Source of the DNA: Heliocidaris tuberculata
Lineage: Eukaryota; Echinodermata; Echinoidea; Camarodonta; Echinometridae
Assembly (NCBI GenBank): GCA_025618425.1
Contig: CM046850.1
Coordinates: 1,192,819 to 1,256,818 of the forward strand
Direction of reading: 5' to 3'
Length of the DNA stretch: 64,000 bases
Shown: positions 24,801 through 35,183 of the stretch, piece after piece
Layout of the letters: every line of letters starts with the position of its first letter
Position numbering within the stretch: position 1 is the first letter of the stretch
The notes under the pieces: model-generated
What the model saw: the letters and a program-made list of their open reading frames with translations, nothing else
The model's database searches: none
Told to the model about the DNA's origin: nothing
Position numbers and translations under genes: made by a program

Positions 24801-27513
24801 ACCTGAACAACTTGAAGTCTCCTTCCCCTAAGAATGATTCCTACCTAGTTTGGTTACAATCTACATGTGGCAATATGTTTTACAGAACAAGAACAAATGT
24901 CAATTTGGTGTCACAGGCTCTTGGGGGGGGGGGGTCTTCTGCCCCCCCCCCCCACCACCACTCCACTCCCTCCTTAAGGGATACATGTAGGCGGGCCTAT
25001 TTGCATTAATTTAGATCCTCTTTGCGTAAGGATGATTCTTACCTAGTTTGGTTAAAACCCAGCCATGCATTTTAAAAAATTCTCATTTTCACAATAGGCA
25101 CAATAGGGGCACTTATGGGGTGCTGCCCCTGAGCCCCCTTGAAGGCAAGGTATCCTGTTTCAGAAATTGAAGTCTCCTTCCTCTAAGGATGATACCTACC
25201 ACAAGAGTGAGAGGCACAGCTTGCATGAAGTGAAACTTCTCTAACAACCGAAGAGAAATAATAATGTGTGTCCTTATACATACGTCTAAGTTTTCTTCAT
25301 AATGTTCCCTTTAATACAGGTTTGATTGAGACACAGTGGAAGGGAAACAAAACAACTTTATACACTTGTAGTAGCTACATGTATAAAGAACAGGTTTGAA
25401 TAATATACCAGGGCATAACAAGAGAAATTATCCTTCTTGCTGTTATACATTTGTTTGGCACAGCATGAAACATGATCTAGAAATTACCCACAAATTTTAC
25501 TTTACTTACTTACTTTACTTTAATCCCACGATGATATAGGACGAATGCCTGTTCATCGATCGTAGCTTGTCGTATCATGTGGTTATACATTTTCCATTGT
25601 CTTAACTACCAAGTCGATTATTATACATTATACATTATACATACCGCATTGACGTCAGCTTCACTATAGATGGCGACAGATTTGATTCCCATGGCACGAC
25701 AAGTTCTCATCACACGGCACGCAATCTCACCACGATTAGCTATCAGGATCTTGTCAAATGTCTGTAAAGAAATAATACAGTGAATATGGGTATGACAATC
25801 GACTATTTGCTAAAATCATGAATTAAACAATGCTCCTCAATTAACAAATGTAACACTCTCTTAATGGAACACTTTAATGAAAAACACCTGCACATAAGAT
25901 CTCACAAGTTTCATTCATCACATATTTGTACTCTATGGCTATGATTTATCTCAGCCCTTTTGCAATTCTTTCTCACATGATATGCTAGCTCAGTTACAGT
26001 ATCTCATGAATTTTCTATCTCACAGAATTGATGAAGAATAAAGGATGGCATTCATCATAATTCCTAACAAATGGGGACATTAAATTTCACCAAAAAATAG
26101 ACAACCATCTATGTCGTGCATTCCGGCTGCATGTCAGCTCAAAGGCAAGGGTGTGTCTGAGTACTTCAAAAAATTGGCTAATTGAAATAGATTCAATTTT
26201 TCATTGATTTTTGCTCCTCCTGGTCATGTATTATACATGTAAGCCTAAACGTACTTCACGACATACTAGACCACTAGAAAAAACTATGACAGTGATAGTC
26301 TACATGTACATAATATGGAGACAATATGAGAGAAATGAATTCTTAATGCTACATACATGAACCCAATACTCACAGGCTCACTGGGATCCCAGGGTGCAAC
26401 AGCATACCAGCGGACATTTTCTCGGTAGCCATGGCAACTTGCAGGAACCTAATTACGAGGGGAGGGGGGTAGGAATGGAAACAAGAAAGAGATAAAATAA
26501 CAAGGACATTAGAATAGAAAAGAAGTGAAGAACCCCATCCCTAAAATTGAATTATAGTATGATGAAAACTAAAGTGTATACATACTATAAAAACAGAGAC
26601 TTTTATGTCGTATTGTGTCAGTTACAATACTTCGCAGCATGAAACTTTCACGAATTTGAACTACATTCTAAATTCAAGACAGTTTTAAGGGTAATCTACA
26701 TTTTGGTCATCCCTCTAAAACTTTCTGTCAGATTTCTCTGATTTTAGATGATAAGTAGCCAGATACTAACTGAGCTGCTGTGAAATTTTTTCCTCGTCAA
26801 GTTGAATTTTAAACAAGTGAGAGGTAAAAAATATGTAAATACCGGGACAGGGATTAAAACTGCTACAACAGCAATTTGTACTACAATGTATAGACTCTAT
26901 AGGTCTACACACATTTGTTTAAAAACTACGGGGGAGGGGGTATGTATGCTATACATGTACGTCATCTCCATGTGAAGCACTGCACTGACAATTGCTGTAG
27001 GTAGTTAGCTGTAGGGACAGCTGTCGGGGTGGAAGGCCAGTACCAGAGCAGCGTTTCATCAAACGGTCATAAGTACAACTACAAGTTCGCCGACATCCCA
27101 TTGAAACGCGTGTATCAAAATTAACATGCGTTTCAATGGGGTGTCGGCGAACTTGTACTTATGACGGTTTGATGAAACGATGCCCAGATTGATAAGCCAC
27201 AGAGCTCGTACAGCTAGTGTGATAGTGGTCTCTAAAGTGGCTGCGCAGCTGAATTATGTGAAATACAAACAAAAAAAAACACACAAAAAGCAACGAATGG
27301 GACCGAGATCAAGCAGTCTGTCTCAAGACAATAATTATGTATTAATGTGGTCTTATTTGAAAATAAATCAGATGAAAGAACGTAGAAAGTGATGAAAATT
27401 TCAATTTCGCTGATATAGGATCATTATTAGCTTACACTTTGCCTCAAGTGACTCAAGATTCTTGATTTCCCAAGCCGAATCTGCTGTAAAGTGGCATTCA
27501 CGTAAGCTGCCAT
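15831..27513 (-). CDS. PCCA: Propionyl-CoA carboxylase alpha subunit, 5' part (exons 1-5; gene continues left of exon 5)
   Basis: PCCA is the biotin-dependent, ATP-using subunit of the mitochondrial enzyme converting propionyl-CoA to D-methylmalonyl-CoA. Five coding exons were joined by eye: 27436-27513, 26374-26448, 25645-25761, 16534-16647 and 15831-15884. They give 146 residues, all introns are phase 0, and all donors are GT and acceptors AG. Residues 1-26 are basic and lack acids (R13, K16, R18, R24), as in a mitochondrial presequence. Exon 3 has the [13 protein letters not shown] biotin-carboxylase N-terminus, exon 4 has [10 protein letters not shown] and SYLNMD, and exon 5 has [25 protein letters not shown] and QAVHPGYGF favour PCCA over MCCC1 or pyruvate carboxylase. 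The ATP-grasp core, BT and biotinyl domains are not in the window; I found no further exon between 1 and 15830. Introns are crowded with transposons. Confidence 0.92.
15955..16533. repeat. Decayed tandem duplications around PCCA exon 4
   Basis: 15955-16095 and 16337-16475 are diverged copies of the same intron segment (gtaaaatatcaca..., taatcaggaaatat..., gattcaatattagccaa). Between and after them are remnants of exon 4: 16227-16265 (cagtatctttaatagcctat) and 16314-16340 (agcctgtaatccagtgtctt). The exon copies are fragmentary and lack an intact reading frame. Confidence 0.7.
16534..16647 (-). CDS. PCCA: PCCA exon 4
   Basis: 38 codons, phase 0, donor GTAAGT. Contains [20 protein letters not shown]. 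The intron upstream of it is about 9 kb because a hAT element with a nested LINE is inserted. Degraded copies of its 3' part lie just downstream at 16227-16265 and 16314-16340. Confidence 0.95.
16735..17390. mobile_element. Inverted-repeat element in PCCA intron 5-side of exon 4
   Basis: Lies just upstream of exon 4 in transcript sense. Outer arms 'aaggtcaatacaaggaatta' and its partner near 17370 are inverted. An inner hairpin at about 17158-17300 pairs 'aatattgactggctctactt' with 'aggccagtcaatatt' and flanks 'agggcaatatg' words. No protein; a probable MITE or foldback element. Boundaries are approximate. Confidence 0.5.
18033..18144 (+). mobile_element. SINE 3' fragment
   Basis: 'aagccagggtaataatatcc', 'cctttggaag' and 'gctatacaagaacg' followed by (TTA/TCA)n match the last third of the SINE at 1967-2265. 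5' truncated. Confidence 0.8.
20697..23913 (+). pseudogene. LINE ORF2: endonuclease remnant, reverse transcriptase, C-terminal domain; frameshifted
   Basis: The open frame to 22464 begins inside the endonuclease ([12 protein letters not shown]), then gives [43 protein letters not shown] and YADD (coding bases 22232-22243). It stops in a T7 run at about 22453-22459. The frame resumes at 22465 ([11 protein letters not shown]) and continues to 23913 with the L1/Tx1-type C-terminus: CAFC, then H and C further on. The two halves belong to one protein of about 1060 residues interrupted by a one-base loss in the T run. There is no ATG start because the element is truncated. GDPLSPYLF and the CxxC region favour the L1/Tx1 group over CR1. 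Confidence 0.85.
20697..24172 (+). mobile_element. 5'-truncated Tx1/L1-like LINE nested in the hAT element
   Basis: Starts in the last part of an endonuclease domain and runs through reverse transcriptase and a C-terminal cysteine/histidine region. It ends with AATAAA (about 24125) and an A14 tail (24159-24172). The left flank (atcttaaaatggcattaaactgg, 20674-20696) and right flank (cttgaacagc...) are adjacent in an uninterrupted relative of the host repeat at 54886-55165 (inverted). This defines both insertion edges independently. No clear long target duplication. Confidence 0.8.
24745..25200 (+). repeat. Local repeat copies (ggggtgctgcccctgagcc) and G/C runs
   Basis: 'ggcacttatggggtgctgcc', 'ttgaagtctccttcc' and 'ctaaggatgatacctacc' occur twice here, and the first motif also occurs at about 19200. 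The hAT element therefore landed in a short tandem series of ~350-bp repeats. A G12/C13 pair lies at about 24922-24952. No coding signal. Confidence 0.55.
25645..25761 (-). CDS. PCCA: PCCA exon 3 (biotin carboxylase N-terminus)
   Basis: 39 codons, phase 0 at both ends. [20 protein letters not shown] and [13 protein letters not shown] form the Rossmann-like start of the biotin-carboxylase domain, including the conserved ANRGEIA loop. Confidence 0.95.
26374..26448 (-). CDS. PCCA: PCCA exon 2
   Basis: 25 codons between an AG acceptor and a GTGAGT donor. It ends WDPSEP, which leads into TFDKIL of exon 3. This matches the DPNEKTFDKIL region known just before the biotin-carboxylase domain of vertebrate PCCA. 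Confidence 0.85.
27052..27179. mobile_element. Foldback element in PCCA intron 1
   Basis: 128 bp folding on itself. The arms begin cgtttcatcaaacg(g)tcat and include 'aagttcgccgacatcccatt' and 'gaaacgcgtg', with a ~15-base AT-rich loop. The arms are almost identical, with one 4-base insertion. No protein; a short palindromic MITE. Confidence 0.75.
27436..27513 (-). CDS. PCCA: PCCA exon 1 (start codon and mitochondrial presequence)
   Basis: Starts at the ATG whose complement is 27511-27513 and encodes 26 residues beginning [20 protein letters not shown]. It ends with AGT before a GTAAGC donor. The peptide is basic and amphipathic, as expected for matrix import. It is the least conserved exon; the start choice rests on this peptide and the exact phase-0 join to exon 2. 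Confidence 0.75.
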
Positions 27514-27542
27514 GTTGGATTGGTTTTATGGGGGCTCGTCTG

Positions 27543-27552
27543 GTCACGTGAC
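27543..27552. promoter_or_regulatory. E-box palindrome upstream of PCCA start
   Basis: GTCACGTGAC, a perfect palindrome with a CACGTG core, lies 30 bp before the PCCA start codon. It may be a USF/TFE-type site in the promoter or 5' UTR. Only about 185 bp separate the start codon from the TTAA MITE at 27699, so the core promoter probably lies in this interval. Function is inferred. Confidence 0.4.
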
Positions 27553-27698
27553 ATGCTTACAAATTTCCTATCAGCGCCTCATCAGGCGCTCCCCTCCTGA
27601 CACCTGTCATAAAAAACCCAGATTGTCAACAAAACACATTATATAGTCAATAACAATGATTTTATACATGTATATAAATACTACAATAATATGTCATT

Positions 27699-28278
27699 TT
27701 AAAGGGTAATCCAACCTTGGTAATAAGATGATTTGTTTGAAAGCAGAAAAATAAGAACAGGATGGTGAAAGTTTGAAAGAAATCGGACAAGGACTAAGAA
27801 AGTTATGGATGTTTGAAAAATGAGATCAGTACATCTATGCGAATCTCAAATTGGCAATTTGATGAGTCAATTGTGACATTTTTGTGGGCAACCCTCCCAT
27901 TTGTCGTACACAAAAATATCGTTAAGTTGCGGTTTTCTTCGAGGTGCTTTTACCCTCGGGGCAGTACTCAAAATATATTGGAGATAGCATCTTGTTATAG
28001 GTCCTCATGAACGAAAGGATCCTACTGAGTAATGCATTTTGAAAAAAAACTGACATTTTAGTCATTTTGTGTGTTAGAGCAAATGGGGGAGTTGTCCACA
28101 GCTACATCGGACCTATTCGGCCAATTTGAAATTCCCATATGCATAGTGATTACAACTTTCAAAAATTCGTAACTTTCTTACTGCTTATCCGATTTCGGTC
28201 AAACTTTCACCAATCTGCTTCTCTGATTTTTCCCCTTTCTTTCAAAGCAACTTGCTATTAAGGTTGGATTTCCCTTAA
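27699..28278. mobile_element. TTAA-flanked MITE (piggyBac-like), copy 1
   Basis: TTAA at both ends, with terminal repeats AAAGGGTAATCCAACCTTGG and its inverse. Internal subterminal words include 'gaaagtttgaaagaaatcgg'. It lies 186 bp upstream of the PCCA start codon. A related copy in opposite orientation is at 29414-30004. Short frames inside are not genes. Confidence 0.8.
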
Positions 28279-29413
28279 AAGAGCAAACGTGTCTTTGAAA
28301 AAAAACTGGTCTTGCCTCGATCATAAATATCCTCTGCGAGAGATCGACGACACTATTTTGACAAGTTCAATATCAGTGGGCCAATTGAGGCCTTTGGAAT
28401 GATCTTTGAACAATGGTTTTAATCATTCTATGGATTTAAGATTTGTTGATAACAAAATACATTCAATTGAAATCCCTATCAAAACACATAAATGGTGGGA
28501 GATTTAAAGTGCCATGTTAAACCAATATTTGTTCTAGCAATTTTAAGCAACCAAAATTTTAGGTTATTAGTTCCCATCACCATCACCCACATTGGAATTA
28601 CCATCTACACTAATTTTGCATTACAAATAAGGGCAATCAGTTGTAGACCCACTGGGTAATGGATAAACCTGTTTCAGATCAATGGTGTAACTTCCAAAAT
28701 GGCTACTTTTCGACTTATATAACCCATAGTCAAGCACACAACCTCCTTTGCTATATTGAAAGAGCTCTAAAATTGCTACATTGGGTAGCATAACAAAGTT
28801 GTATGACTAATCTGTTCGGATTTCGTGGCCCAATGTGTGGTCCAAATTGGCCACTTTTGCTGGAACATTTTATACATGCATATTTTGGAAGTTAAATTTT
28901 TTCATGAACTTTCCCTAAATTCAAATTTTTTGATGCTTGGGTGAAAGAGAAGGAATGAAAGAAAATTGCTATCCCACATACAACATTTTCATATCTTTTG
29001 TTTTTATGCAAGATAGAGTCAAAATTGATGTTTCGGACATGACATTTTCCGTTAACAGTGGAAGGTCTAAAGTAATGAATGCTCGGAATATTCTAATATG
29101 CAGATATCTTCTTCTTTTTTTTTTTTTTTGATTTGTTGTGTGATATAGTCCATATGACTCCTAGTTTTAGCAAATGCAAACTTTTGTTTTAAAAGTTTAG
29201 GAAGAAAAGTAAGTGTATTAACAATTTTCCGTTAACTTTTCCGTCACATCCGAAACATCCAGCAACAAGTGGTGATAATTATCTTCTTAATTTAAAAAAA
29301 AAAAATCAAGAGTTTCTAGAGATTTGCCTGACCCTCCCCATTGTACATTTAAAGTATGATTTTCTTGTTTTTTCTGGAGAAATTAATTTTTTGTAGCCAA
29401 TAAACATTTTCCG
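28279..29413. other. Spacer between the inverted MITEs, with TGTTTCGGATGTGACA-type motifs
   Basis: No gene seen. Carries 'tgtttcggacatgacatttt' at about 29029, the inverse 'gtcacatccgaaaca' at about 29249, and several 'ttttccgttaac' words that also recur outside. Otherwise AT-rich. Confidence 0.5.
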
Positions 29414-30004
29414 TTAAAGGGAAATTCAACCTTGATAGCAAGTTGCTTTGAAAGAAAGAGGAAAAATCAGAGAAGCAGATTGGTGAAAGTTTGAACAAAA
29501 TCGCACAAGCAACATGAAAGTTATGAATTTTTGAAAGTTGTAATCACTATGCATATGGGAATTTCAAATTGGCGGAATAAGTAATGTCACTGTGATGTAG
29601 CTGTGGACAACTCCCCCATTCACTCCAACAAACAAAATGAATAAAATGTCACTTTTTTCAAATATATTACTCAGTAGGATCTTTTTTCTTTCATGAGGAC
29701 TTATAACAATATGCTATCTCCAATATATTTTGAGTACTGCCCCGAGGGTAACAGCACCTCGAAGAAAACCGCAAATTACTGATATTTTTGTATACGACAA
29801 ATGGGAGACTTGTCCACAAAAATGTCACAATCGAATCACCACATTGCCAATTTGAGATTCGCATAGATGTAGTGATCTCATTTTCAAACGTCCATAACTT
29901 TCTTATTCCTTGTCCGATTTCTTTCAAACTTTCACCATCCTGTTTTTCTTATTTTTCTGCTTTCACACAAATCATCTCATTGCCAAGGTTGGATTGCCCT
30001 TTAA
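29414..30004. mobile_element. TTAA-flanked MITE (piggyBac-like), copy 2, inverted
   Basis: Same family as 27699-28278 but reversed: 'ctttcatgaggac', 'actgccccgagggtaacagc' and 'caatttgagattcgcataga' are reverse complements of copy 1. TTAA at 29414-29417 and 30001-30004. Confidence 0.8.
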
Positions 30005-31118
30005 CACCTGTCACATCCGAAACAGGTTGTCACATCCGAAACAAATTTTAGACGATTCCTCGTCAAACTCGCTTACGAAGAATGCACACCAGAATTTTTT
30101 TTAATGAGGGCATCTTTTGAAAAATAGTGTTTCGGATGTGACATGTTAACAAAGGATTCATATTTTTTGTGTTATGCATAAATAAATAATATCACTTCTC
30201 AATATAATCATTATATTAATTCAATTTTGTATGAAGTACCCAAGTTATCCAAAATAACCAAGGTTGCACTACAATTGTTTGCAATTATGCATGTTGATAG
30301 ACTAAATCCTCCATTTTTTTAATCACAAAGGGCAGTTTGGTGCCCCCATTCTTTCAACAGGAATATCGTACAACTCCGACGTGTACAATATTTTTTACAT
30401 ATGTGACAACACTGTTTGGCATGGTATACATTCACCTCATGTTATTCATACAGGATACTGGCATTATCGAATAATATTAATATTTCAAGATATGATAAAT
30501 GGTGTTTAGGGTGTGACATATTAATGTTAACATGGGAAGACCTAGTCATAAAGAGGCCTTGCAAATGGAAATTCTGTGGATACTGAACTGGCCAATACAT
30601 TTCACATCTGTAGTCACTACTATAAAATTCTTATTAAAACAATTTTTCAGTCTTGATTGATAATTGATATAAACAAAAGAGAAGTGTGTAAATGTATATT
30701 TCATGTACGTGTAAATACGTATTCTGATCTAACTTCTCTCCATTCTTCACTAAAATTTTCCATTTTTCTGGTTTAAATGGACAACAACAATTATTCTATT
30801 CCTACAAATGATATAGTTCAGCAATTCAAAATTCATAAAGGGGACAGTGAAAGGTTGTTTTGATTGTGAAATCCTTCACATGCATATGAATGATTAATTC
30901 ATGACATTCTCATGACATTCTCATGACATTCTCATCTCATTTTTTCTAAAGCAGTCCTTTAAAAAAGGGTGACAACAACATAATTGTCCGGGACCACGAC
31001 TGGAAAGCTTGGGCAAGGATATTTTGTTTTGTGTATATAGAACATAAAGGGTATTCAAGAGGGTAAGTAATTTCAGTACTTGTAGCTTCATGGTAATGTC
31101 AAGTACAAAAACAGCATA
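30005..31118. other. Non-coding region with further CACATCCGAAACA motifs
   Basis: The motif TCACATCCGAAACA, or its inverse, occurs at about 30009, 30029 and 30130, with a diverged version at about 30505. No gene recognised. Confidence 0.5.
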
Positions 31119-31179
31119 CTGACAATAAAACAAGCAAGCAACAAAAAGCGTATTTGTTGCTTGCTTGTTTTATTGTCAG
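31119..31179. repeat. Perfect 27-bp-arm hairpin
   Basis: ctgacaataaaacaagcaag... pairs perfectly over 27 bp with its inverse across a 7-base loop (aagcgta). The pure palindrome suggests a recent foldback or template-switch event. Confidence 0.9.
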
Positions 31180-31953
31180 CAACAATCAATATATTTAGGA
31201 ATTATTGTTGAATAGATCATTTGCCCTTAAAGGTCAAGCACGAATACAGAACTCCAACCCACAGTTCCAGATTAATCAAAAGAGCCCCTTTCTTACTGAA
31301 GCATACCCCTACAAGTTTAAATACGCAACATTCACAATAAGCTGCTTTTGCCATCAATGATACAAGCGATCATCGACCCATCGGTTGTCTTTTGGTTCGA
31401 CGGCCCATGGTCATGATGGTCAGTTAATGTTCACATTTATTAGTAAATTTGTATTAGTGCTTGACGTACAACGCATGACCTCTAAGCTTTCATCGATTGT
31501 TATTTGTTATTGTATCTGTCTTTGGTTATTTACTTTTGCCCAGTCAAATATCTGGTGCCTATCATCAAACCATTTCCTCATGTCAATTTATTACTTTGAG
31601 AACACAACGTGTATTTTAAACTCTTACTATTTCTAGATACCCACTGTTAGATGCATGGCCTTGTCCTAAGACTCGTTTTATACAGTCTTTGCCCTTGCTT
31701 TGTTTTTGTTTGTTCGTTGCTTTTTTTTTTTTAGTATTGTTTGTCTGTTTTTGTTTTTTGTTTTTCGTTTTTGTTTTGTTTTTTGTTTTTTGTTTTTTTA
31801 AAGTTATGTTCTCTTGTCTCTTAAATATGTGTTCTCTAAATGGTGTATTTATGTACATTGTGACAGTATCCCTCCCTACCAGACCCTACTCCTACCCCTT
31901 TCCCCTCAGGTGGCCTAAGATCTATCTCTTTACGGTGATGATAATCTTACATA

Positions 31954-34532
31954 ATGGTAAATAACGGTAATAACGATAACATACCCGGTAATAACTTAAC
32001 CAATGATGAATTCTTAGATGCCTTCCAAACGCTATTACATTCTCAAACTCGCAGTCCTGACACTAAATTTGTTAATGATATGATCACTACTCTAAACTCG
32101 AATGCCAAGGATTTTGATGTACATTTCGATGACAATGAACATGATAAAGCCAAATCATCCTCTTATCACTCTGAAAATCAATTTGCTTCACACTTTTTAA
32201 ATATGGATAAGGCTGAGTTTTCTTTGTTTCATGCTAATATTAGAAGTATGAATAGAAACTTCGAGTGTTTGCGTAATCTTCTTGATCGGCTTAGTTTTAA
32301 ATGTTCAGTAATTGGCCTATCAGAAACATGGCTTTCAGATACCCCTAATTCTTTGTTTTCAATCCAGGGTTTTGACTTAATAGTGAATAATAGGACCAAT
32401 AGAATAGGGGGCGGTGTTGCTCTATATATTTCCTCAGAATATAACTATAATAATAGACCTGCTTTGAATTATGTGAATGATTCCATAGAAACACTTTTTG
32501 TAGAAATTGATTTTGTTAATAGAAAAAATATCATTATTGGAGTCATATATAGGCCTCCCAAATCTGGCCACAATGATTTTTTAATTAGCCTTCAAAATAT
32601 TCTCTCAAACCCAATACTGCGGGGCAAGGATTGTTTTTTAATGGGTGACTTCAATGTTAATTTATTAAACTACGATTCTGATGCTTTCGTTCATGAATTC
32701 TATGGAACGCTTCTAACTTCCTCATTTATACCACTTATTTCTAAACCAACTCGCATCGCGGAACAATCTTCCACCTTAATTGACAATATATTTAGTAACA
32801 TGCATCCCTTTCCCCAAGCTGGCGTTGTAATATCAGACCTGACGGATCACTTTCCCATATTTGCACATTTCCCCATCTTGCTGCAAACACAATACCCTTC
32901 TATAATATACAAACGGATTTGTCTGAAGGAAATATTAACACATTTAAAGACAGACTTAACACAGTAGATTGGAATGATATTTATGATATGACTGATGTAA
33001 ATAGTAGTTTTGAGGAATTTATGACTAAATTAACTAGTTTGTTTAATGAATGTTGTCCTATGAGAAAAGTTAATCTTCAAAATAGGAAAAGAATTCCAAA
33101 ATCCCCATGGATAACACCAGGCTTATTAAGATCAATAAATAGGAAAAATAATCTTTATTTGAAATATAAAGCGAATCCCACTGAAAGTTCTAAGTCGAAA
33201 TATTTGAATTATAAAAATACATTGACAGGGTTACTACGTAAAGATAAAAAGATATATTTTTCACGACAATTTATGAATTGTAACAAAGATGCTAAAAACA
33301 CATGGAAATTAATCAATGAAGTTCTGAATAAACAGAAAAAGAAAAGTACTATTTCTAAGATACAAATTGATGAAAGAACTATTAAGGAGTTACAAGATAT
33401 TGTTGATCACTTCAATGATTATTTTGTTGAAATAGGTCCAAATTTAGCAAGTAAGATACCAAACTGTGATAGAAAATTTTATGATTACTTACAAAACCCT
33501 AACCCTAATTCTATGTTTTTTACTCCTGTAAATGAAGGTGAAGTTCTTGATATTGTTAACAATTTTATGAGTAAACGCAGTTGTGGACATGATGGTCTGG
33601 ATAATTTTATAATTAAAAAAATTATAGCAAGTATTGTTGAACCATTCACTTATATATGTAATCTATCTCTGAGCACAGGTGTTTTTCCAAACAAAATGAA
33701 ATTAGCCAAAATAATCCCCATTTTTAAAAAGGGTAACCCCTTATCGTTGTCAAACTACAGGCCAATATCTTTGTTAACCACCTTTTCCAAAATACTTGAA
33801 AAAGTAGTTTTTACTCGTACAATGGCTTTTTTGAATAATAATGATATTTTACATGAATCTCAGTTCGGGTTTAGAAAACACCATAATACAACACATGCTC
33901 TCCTGTCTCTAATTAATAATATTACAAGTTCTATTGATAATGGTACCCACACAATAGGAATGTTCTTAGACTTCTCTAAGGCATTCGACACTATAGATCA
34001 TGAAATTCTCTTAAGCAAACTTTCACATTATGGCATAAGGGGCATTGTTTCAGACTGGTTTCGAAATTATTTATACGAACGACAGCAATATGTCTGTATT
34101 GAAAATTGCATGTCGCATTTAAGAAATATTAATTGTGGTGTTCCACAGGGTTCTGTTCTAGGCCCTTTACTTTTTATTTTGTATATAAATGACTTTCATA
34201 GATCATCAAATTCATTGACTTTTATTATGTATGCAGATGACACTAATCTATTTTTTTCGCATAAAAGCCTAGAAACTTTATGTAATGTGATTAATTCGGA
34301 ACTGGATTCAGTTGCAATATGGATTAAGGCTAATAAGTTATCACTAAATCTAGAAAAAACAAATTACATGTTATTTAGTAATACTTTTAACGAACTACCT
34401 CATCCGATTTTAATAGATAATACACAAATACAGAAGGTGATTGAAACAAAATTTCTAGGCACAATAATAGATAATAAACTTTCATGGAAGCATCATATTG
34501 ATAATGTATGTAAATTGATATCCAGAAATTGA
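31954..34532 (+). pseudogene. LINE endonuclease-reverse transcriptase, frameshifted and lacking C-terminus
   Basis: The first frame (31954-32967) holds an apurinic-type endonuclease: FHANIRSMN, GLSETWL, GVIYRPP, GDFNVNLL and SDLTDHFPI. The reading then shifts. The frame ending at 34532 carries the RT, with LAKIIPIFKKGN, YRPISLL, LDFSKAFDTIDH, GVPQGSVLGPLLFILYIND and YADD (coding bases 34229-34240). The shift is explained by one base missing in the C4 run at about 32871-32874; downstream of it the RT frame continues backwards without stops. The protein stops right after HIDNVCKLISRN, where relatives continue for roughly 150-200 residues, so the C-terminus has been lost. Not functional as assembled. 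Confidence 0.85.
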
Positions 34533-35183
34533 TCCCTCAGTGATCCTGATGACGACTGTTGTTTACCTGTGTAGCAAAATCTAAAGACGAAATGAAACCT
34601 TCAAGATCTTGTCCCTTTCCCACCCTCCCGTCCTAACCCCCACCTGTCACTTTGTCATTCTTGTTCCGTCTTTTGTAAAGTTTACTTCTTTAAAACTTTA
34701 CTATTTTCCTATTACTATTTCCAGCTTTTTGTGTTTACAATATTTCTCAGTGCTTTCTCTTCTATAGCAAGTGTGTTATGTCTATAATTTGTTTGCTTTC
34801 CAAGGCCATGTATCTGTCTTCTTCTTTTTTCCCTTTTATTGGGCATTTTATGCATGATTGCCCAGTCTAGTTCTTTTTATGTACTGTATTCATGCTTCAT
34901 CTTTTTGCCAGGGACCAGCGCTTCTACAAGCTTTGCTTCTAAGCTGGTCTCTGTTTTCATTCTCATTTTCATAAAATTAATCTTAAGTAGTCTTCATTGA
35001 TGTTACTTTTTTTTTCTCTCACAACTCAAACTTTAATGCACTTTGTTTTACTTGTAATGATCGAAAAATGTTTATGCACTAAGTTGTGTTGTCAATTATT
35101 TTGAATATTGTCAGATTCATAATACTTATTGTTATATACTTTGAAAAATGAAAATGTAATGAAATAAATCTAAATCTGAAAAA
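31954..35183 (+). mobile_element. CR1/L2-like LINE (endonuclease + RT), 3' part of ORF missing
   Basis: Protein-coding part at 31954-34532, then a ~650-bp 3' UTR with a hairpin (accagcgcttctacaagctt...agctggtct, about 34915-34950). The 3' terminus has short repeats of AAATCT (taaatctaaatctg, about 35166-35179) instead of a simple poly-A, as in the CR1/L2/Daphne group. A related tail is at 53735. The 5' limit is uncertain and may reach about 31380. Confidence 0.8.

Noticed and set aside
15831..27513. MCCC1 or pyruvate carboxylase instead of PCCA
   Set aside because: All share ANRGEIA and GFLSEN, but [24 protein letters not shown] and the DPSEPTFDKIL junction are PCCA-like.
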